Source: JADKIH01 sp031367345 (lineage in GTDB: Bacteria > Bacteroidota > Bacteroidia > AKYH767-A > 2013-40CM-41-45). Taken from it: DNA of 45,022 nt. Both the position numbers and the translations under genes were made by a program. The notes under the pieces were generated by a model. That model made no database searches. It was given only the letters and a program-made list of their open reading frames with translations, and was not told the DNA's origin. The stretch covers positions 1 through 45,022 of the forward strand of contig JANLPR010000039.1 of the NCBI GenBank assembly GCA_031367345.1. Reading direction: 5' to 3'. Shown one piece after another: positions 43,576 to 45,022 of this stretch. Position 1 is the first letter of the stretch; every line of letters starts with the position of its first letter.

Positions 43576-44697
43576 ATGAAAATAATTGCACAGATATCAA
43601 GAGTGTTAGTCGGAATATTGTTTATTATTTCCGGTTTTATAAAAGCTAACGATGCCTTGGGTTTTTCGTATAAGCTGGACGAATATTTTCAAGTATTCCA
43701 TATGCCTTGGTTCACACATATTTCATTGCCGTTGGCAATTGTAATATGCGCTTTTGAAATTGGTTTAGGTGTTGCACTTTTACTTGGTGCGAAAATGAAA
43801 TTTACAGCATGGTCATTATTGATTATGATCGTATTTTTTACTTTTCTAACTTTCTATAGCTGGAAGTTTGATGTAGTAAAAGATTGCGGATGCTTTGGTG
43901 ACGCACTTCATCTTACGCCTTTTCAATCCTTTTCAAAAGATTTAATTCTTCTCGTTCTTATACTTTTTATTTTTATTAAGCGAAATGAAATAAAACCACT
44001 CTTCGGTGAAAAACCTTCAACCTTTCTTTCATACGTCGGCTTCATTGCATCTTTTTCTTTTTCCGTTTATTGTTATATGCACTTACCCGTTATTGATTTT
44101 CGTCCGTATGCTATTGGAAAAAGTATTCCTGATGGAATGAAATTGCCTCCAAATGCAGTGAAGGATAGTATAGTCATGCTTTTTATTTATGAAAAGGATG
44201 GTAAGCAGGTAGAATTAACGGTCGATCAGCTGTCAACCATCGACGATTCGTATAAATTCGTAGATCGTAAAGATAAAGTCATTCGTGAAGGTGATAAGCC
44301 CGCTATCCATGATTTTACAATTACTACAGCCGACGGATTTGATTCAACGACAGAAGTGCTTGATCAGCCTTTTATCTTTTTATTAGTAGCCTACGATATT
44401 AATCACGCCAATGAAAATATTCAAGGAAAAGTAAATGATTTCGTTGCTCTCTCTCAAAAAGCAGGAATTAATTTTATTGGCCTTACATCTTCTGCTCCCA
44501 AAGAAGTAGAAGCGTTCAGACATAAGCATAATTCGATGTTTAATTACTATTTTACAGATGGAACCACATTGAAAACAATGATCCGTTCCAATCCCGGTTT
44601 AATGTTGCTGCAAAAAGGTGTAGTAAAAGCGATGTGGCATTATAATGATTTACCTTCATTTGATGAAGTGAACAGGATGTACTTGCAGAAGAAATAG
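43576..44697 (+). CDS. DoxX/MauE-like membrane protein with C-terminal thioredoxin-like domain (BT_3928 family)
   Basis: 373 residues. Residues 1-140 hold about four membrane helices of the DoxX/MauE type, with the Cys pair CGCFGD (Cys104, Cys106). A further hydrophobic helix follows at about 150-170. The C-terminal soluble part (roughly 245-373) looks like a thioredoxin/redoxin fold (PFIFLLVAYDIN, ALSQKAGINFIGLTSS, PGLMLLQKGVV) but has no CxxC. It may pass reducing equivalents or interact with lipids in the cytoplasmic membrane; the substrate is unknown. In other Bacteroidota, as I recall, a triosephosphate isomerase gene often follows; here a toxin-antitoxin-like pair does. Confidence 0.8.
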   Translation: MKIIAQISRVLVGILFIISGFIKANDALGFSYKLDEYFQVFHMPWFTHISLPLAIVICAFEIGLGVALLLGAKMKFTAWSLLIMIVFFTFLTFYSWKFDVVKDCGCFGDALHLTPFQSFSKDLILLVLILFIFIKRNEIKPLFGEKPSTFLSYVGFIASFSFSVYCYMHLPVIDFRPYAIGKSIPDGMKLPPNAVKDSIVMLFIYEKDGKQVELTVDQLSTIDDSYKFVDRKDKVIREGDKPAIHDFTITTADGFDSTTEVLDQPFIFLLVAYDINHANENIQGKVNDFVALSQKAGINFIGLTSSAPKEVEAFRHKHNSMFNYYFTDGTTLKTMIRSNPGLMLLQKGVVKAMWHYNDLPSFDEVNRMYLQKK

Positions 44698-44749
44698 CTA
44701 CGAGGCTAAGGATGCGAAATTTTAATGACTGTACTTTAAATAATTTTAT

Positions 44750-44757
44750 TATTTTTG
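44750..44757 (+). promoter_or_regulatory. -7 box of the TA-like pair
   Basis: TATTTTTG, an exact TAnnTTTG match, with four bases to the ATG at 44762, the same distance seen at ruvX. A clear -33 element is missing. Predicted leaderless start. Confidence 0.4.
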
Positions 44758-44761
44758 ATAT

Positions 44762-44992
44762 ATGAATTCTCAAACGGTAAAACTAGAACTCATTAACTGG
44801 GTGACGAAGCTGAAGGACAAAAAGCTTCTTGGCGCTTTGACATCAATAAAAGATTCTGAAGAGTCGGGTGATTGGTATGACAGTCTGACAACTGCACAAA
44901 AAAAATCATTGGTTAAAGGAATTCAAGATCATCAAAAGGGAAGAACAGTTTCAAGTAAACAGTTTTGGGCTAGATATGGCAAACAAGCTTGA
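44762..44992 (+). CDS. Probable antitoxin of a type II toxin-antitoxin pair
   Basis: A 76-residue polar protein (MNSQTVKLELINWVTKLKD, then SLTTAQKKSLVKGIQDHQKG, then SSKQFWARYGKQA). The pattern of an N-terminal helical region, then a helical segment with several Lys residues, then a short aromatic tail resembles small Bacteroidota antitoxins partnered with RelE/ParE toxins. No DNA-binding fold is certain. Its 3' end overlaps the next reading frame by 17 bp, an arrangement common in TA operons. It follows the DoxX-type gene by 64 bp and has its own -7 box. Confidence 0.55.
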   Translation: MNSQTVKLELINWVTKLKDKKLLGALTSIKDSEESGDWYDSLTTAQKKSLVKGIQDHQKGRTVSSKQFWARYGKQA

Positions 44993-45022
44993 TATCATTT
45001 ACTCCAATCAGGCTGTATTACG
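44976..45022 (+). CDS. Probable RelE/ParE-type toxin, N-terminal fragment
   Basis: Only 15 codons are inside the window: MANKLDIIYSNQAVL, then an incomplete Arg codon. A basic start followed by a short beta-strand (LDIIYS) and a residue pattern like the first helix matches the N-terminus of RelE/ParE toxins (compare VIWSKRA). The start codon overlaps the antitoxin-like gene in another frame. The call rests on context plus this fragment, so confidence is limited. Confidence 0.45.
   Translation, partial: MANKLDIIYSNQAVL

Noticed and set aside
1..45022. tRNA, rRNA, insertion sequences or prophage
   Set aside because: No cloverleaf, rRNA signature, transposase motif or phage structural gene was recognised on either strand.

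Overview
The window is an AT-rich chromosomal segment from a member of the Bacteroidota. Five independent signs support this: an LpxC-FabZ fusion; a DAHP synthase-chorismate mutase fusion; a giant PKD-repeat surface protein ending in a gliding-motility/type IX secretion (CHU_C) domain; a DUF1599 gene next to a DoxX-type (BT_3928-like) gene; and recurrent TAnnTTTG -7 promoter boxes. The content points to a free-living, Gram-negative cell with LPS, possibly related to Chitinophagales, Sphingobacteriales or Flavobacteriales. I cannot place it at genus level.

Layout. 1-4322 (+): lpxC/fabZ (5' end cut by the window edge), lpxA, an orphan ABC ATPase, tsaE and alanine dehydrogenase. 4371-5552 (-): proline dehydrogenase. 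5809-9223 (+): shikimate block (DAHP synthase-chorismate mutase, aroB, aroA). 9241-14100 (-): two unidentified envelope proteins (a helix-hairpin-helix/beta-barrel protein and a small outer-membrane-type protein), a 436-bp intergenic stretch with a 116-bp direct repeat, then purE and purK. 14307-18720 (+): hpt, adk, obgE, a PAP2 phosphatase and a PafA-like alkaline phosphatase. 18896-23620 (+): the 1574-residue PKD surface protein. 23777-25048 (+): an alpha-oxoamine synthase. 25119-27136: divergent single-domain response regulator and membrane histidine kinase. 27206-29214 (+): a small orphan gene, then a cytochrome b561-type subunit overlapping a sulfite-oxidase-fold molybdoenzyme. 29223-33869: M14 and M16 metallopeptidases, transcribed divergently.

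33914-39455 (-): a tRNA-maturation-rich stretch (miaA, a pRiA4b ORF-3 protein with an acidic tail, cca, tsaC) with a GT9 glycosyltransferase and dapD. 39663-41208 (+): ruvX, def and a TPR-like lipoprotein. 41209-42900 (-): cdaA (c-di-AMP synthase) and folP. 42979-44697 (+): DUF1599 and DoxX/BT_3928-like genes. 44762-45022 (+): the start of a toxin-antitoxin-like pair cut by the right edge.

Most of the window is housekeeping: lipid A, aromatic amino acids, purines, tRNA modification, folate and c-di-AMP. I see no CRISPR array, prophage, insertion sequence, rRNA or tRNA, and no clear new defence or biosynthetic system. The parts most worth a second look are: the cytochrome b/Moco pair without a Tat motif; the HHH/beta-barrel operon; the atypical alpha-oxoamine synthase; the 116-bp repeat and the repeat-derived purE tail; the doubled A-A-PKD block of the surface protein; the -7 boxes four bases from start codons (possible leaderless mRNAs); and the TA-like pair at the edge.
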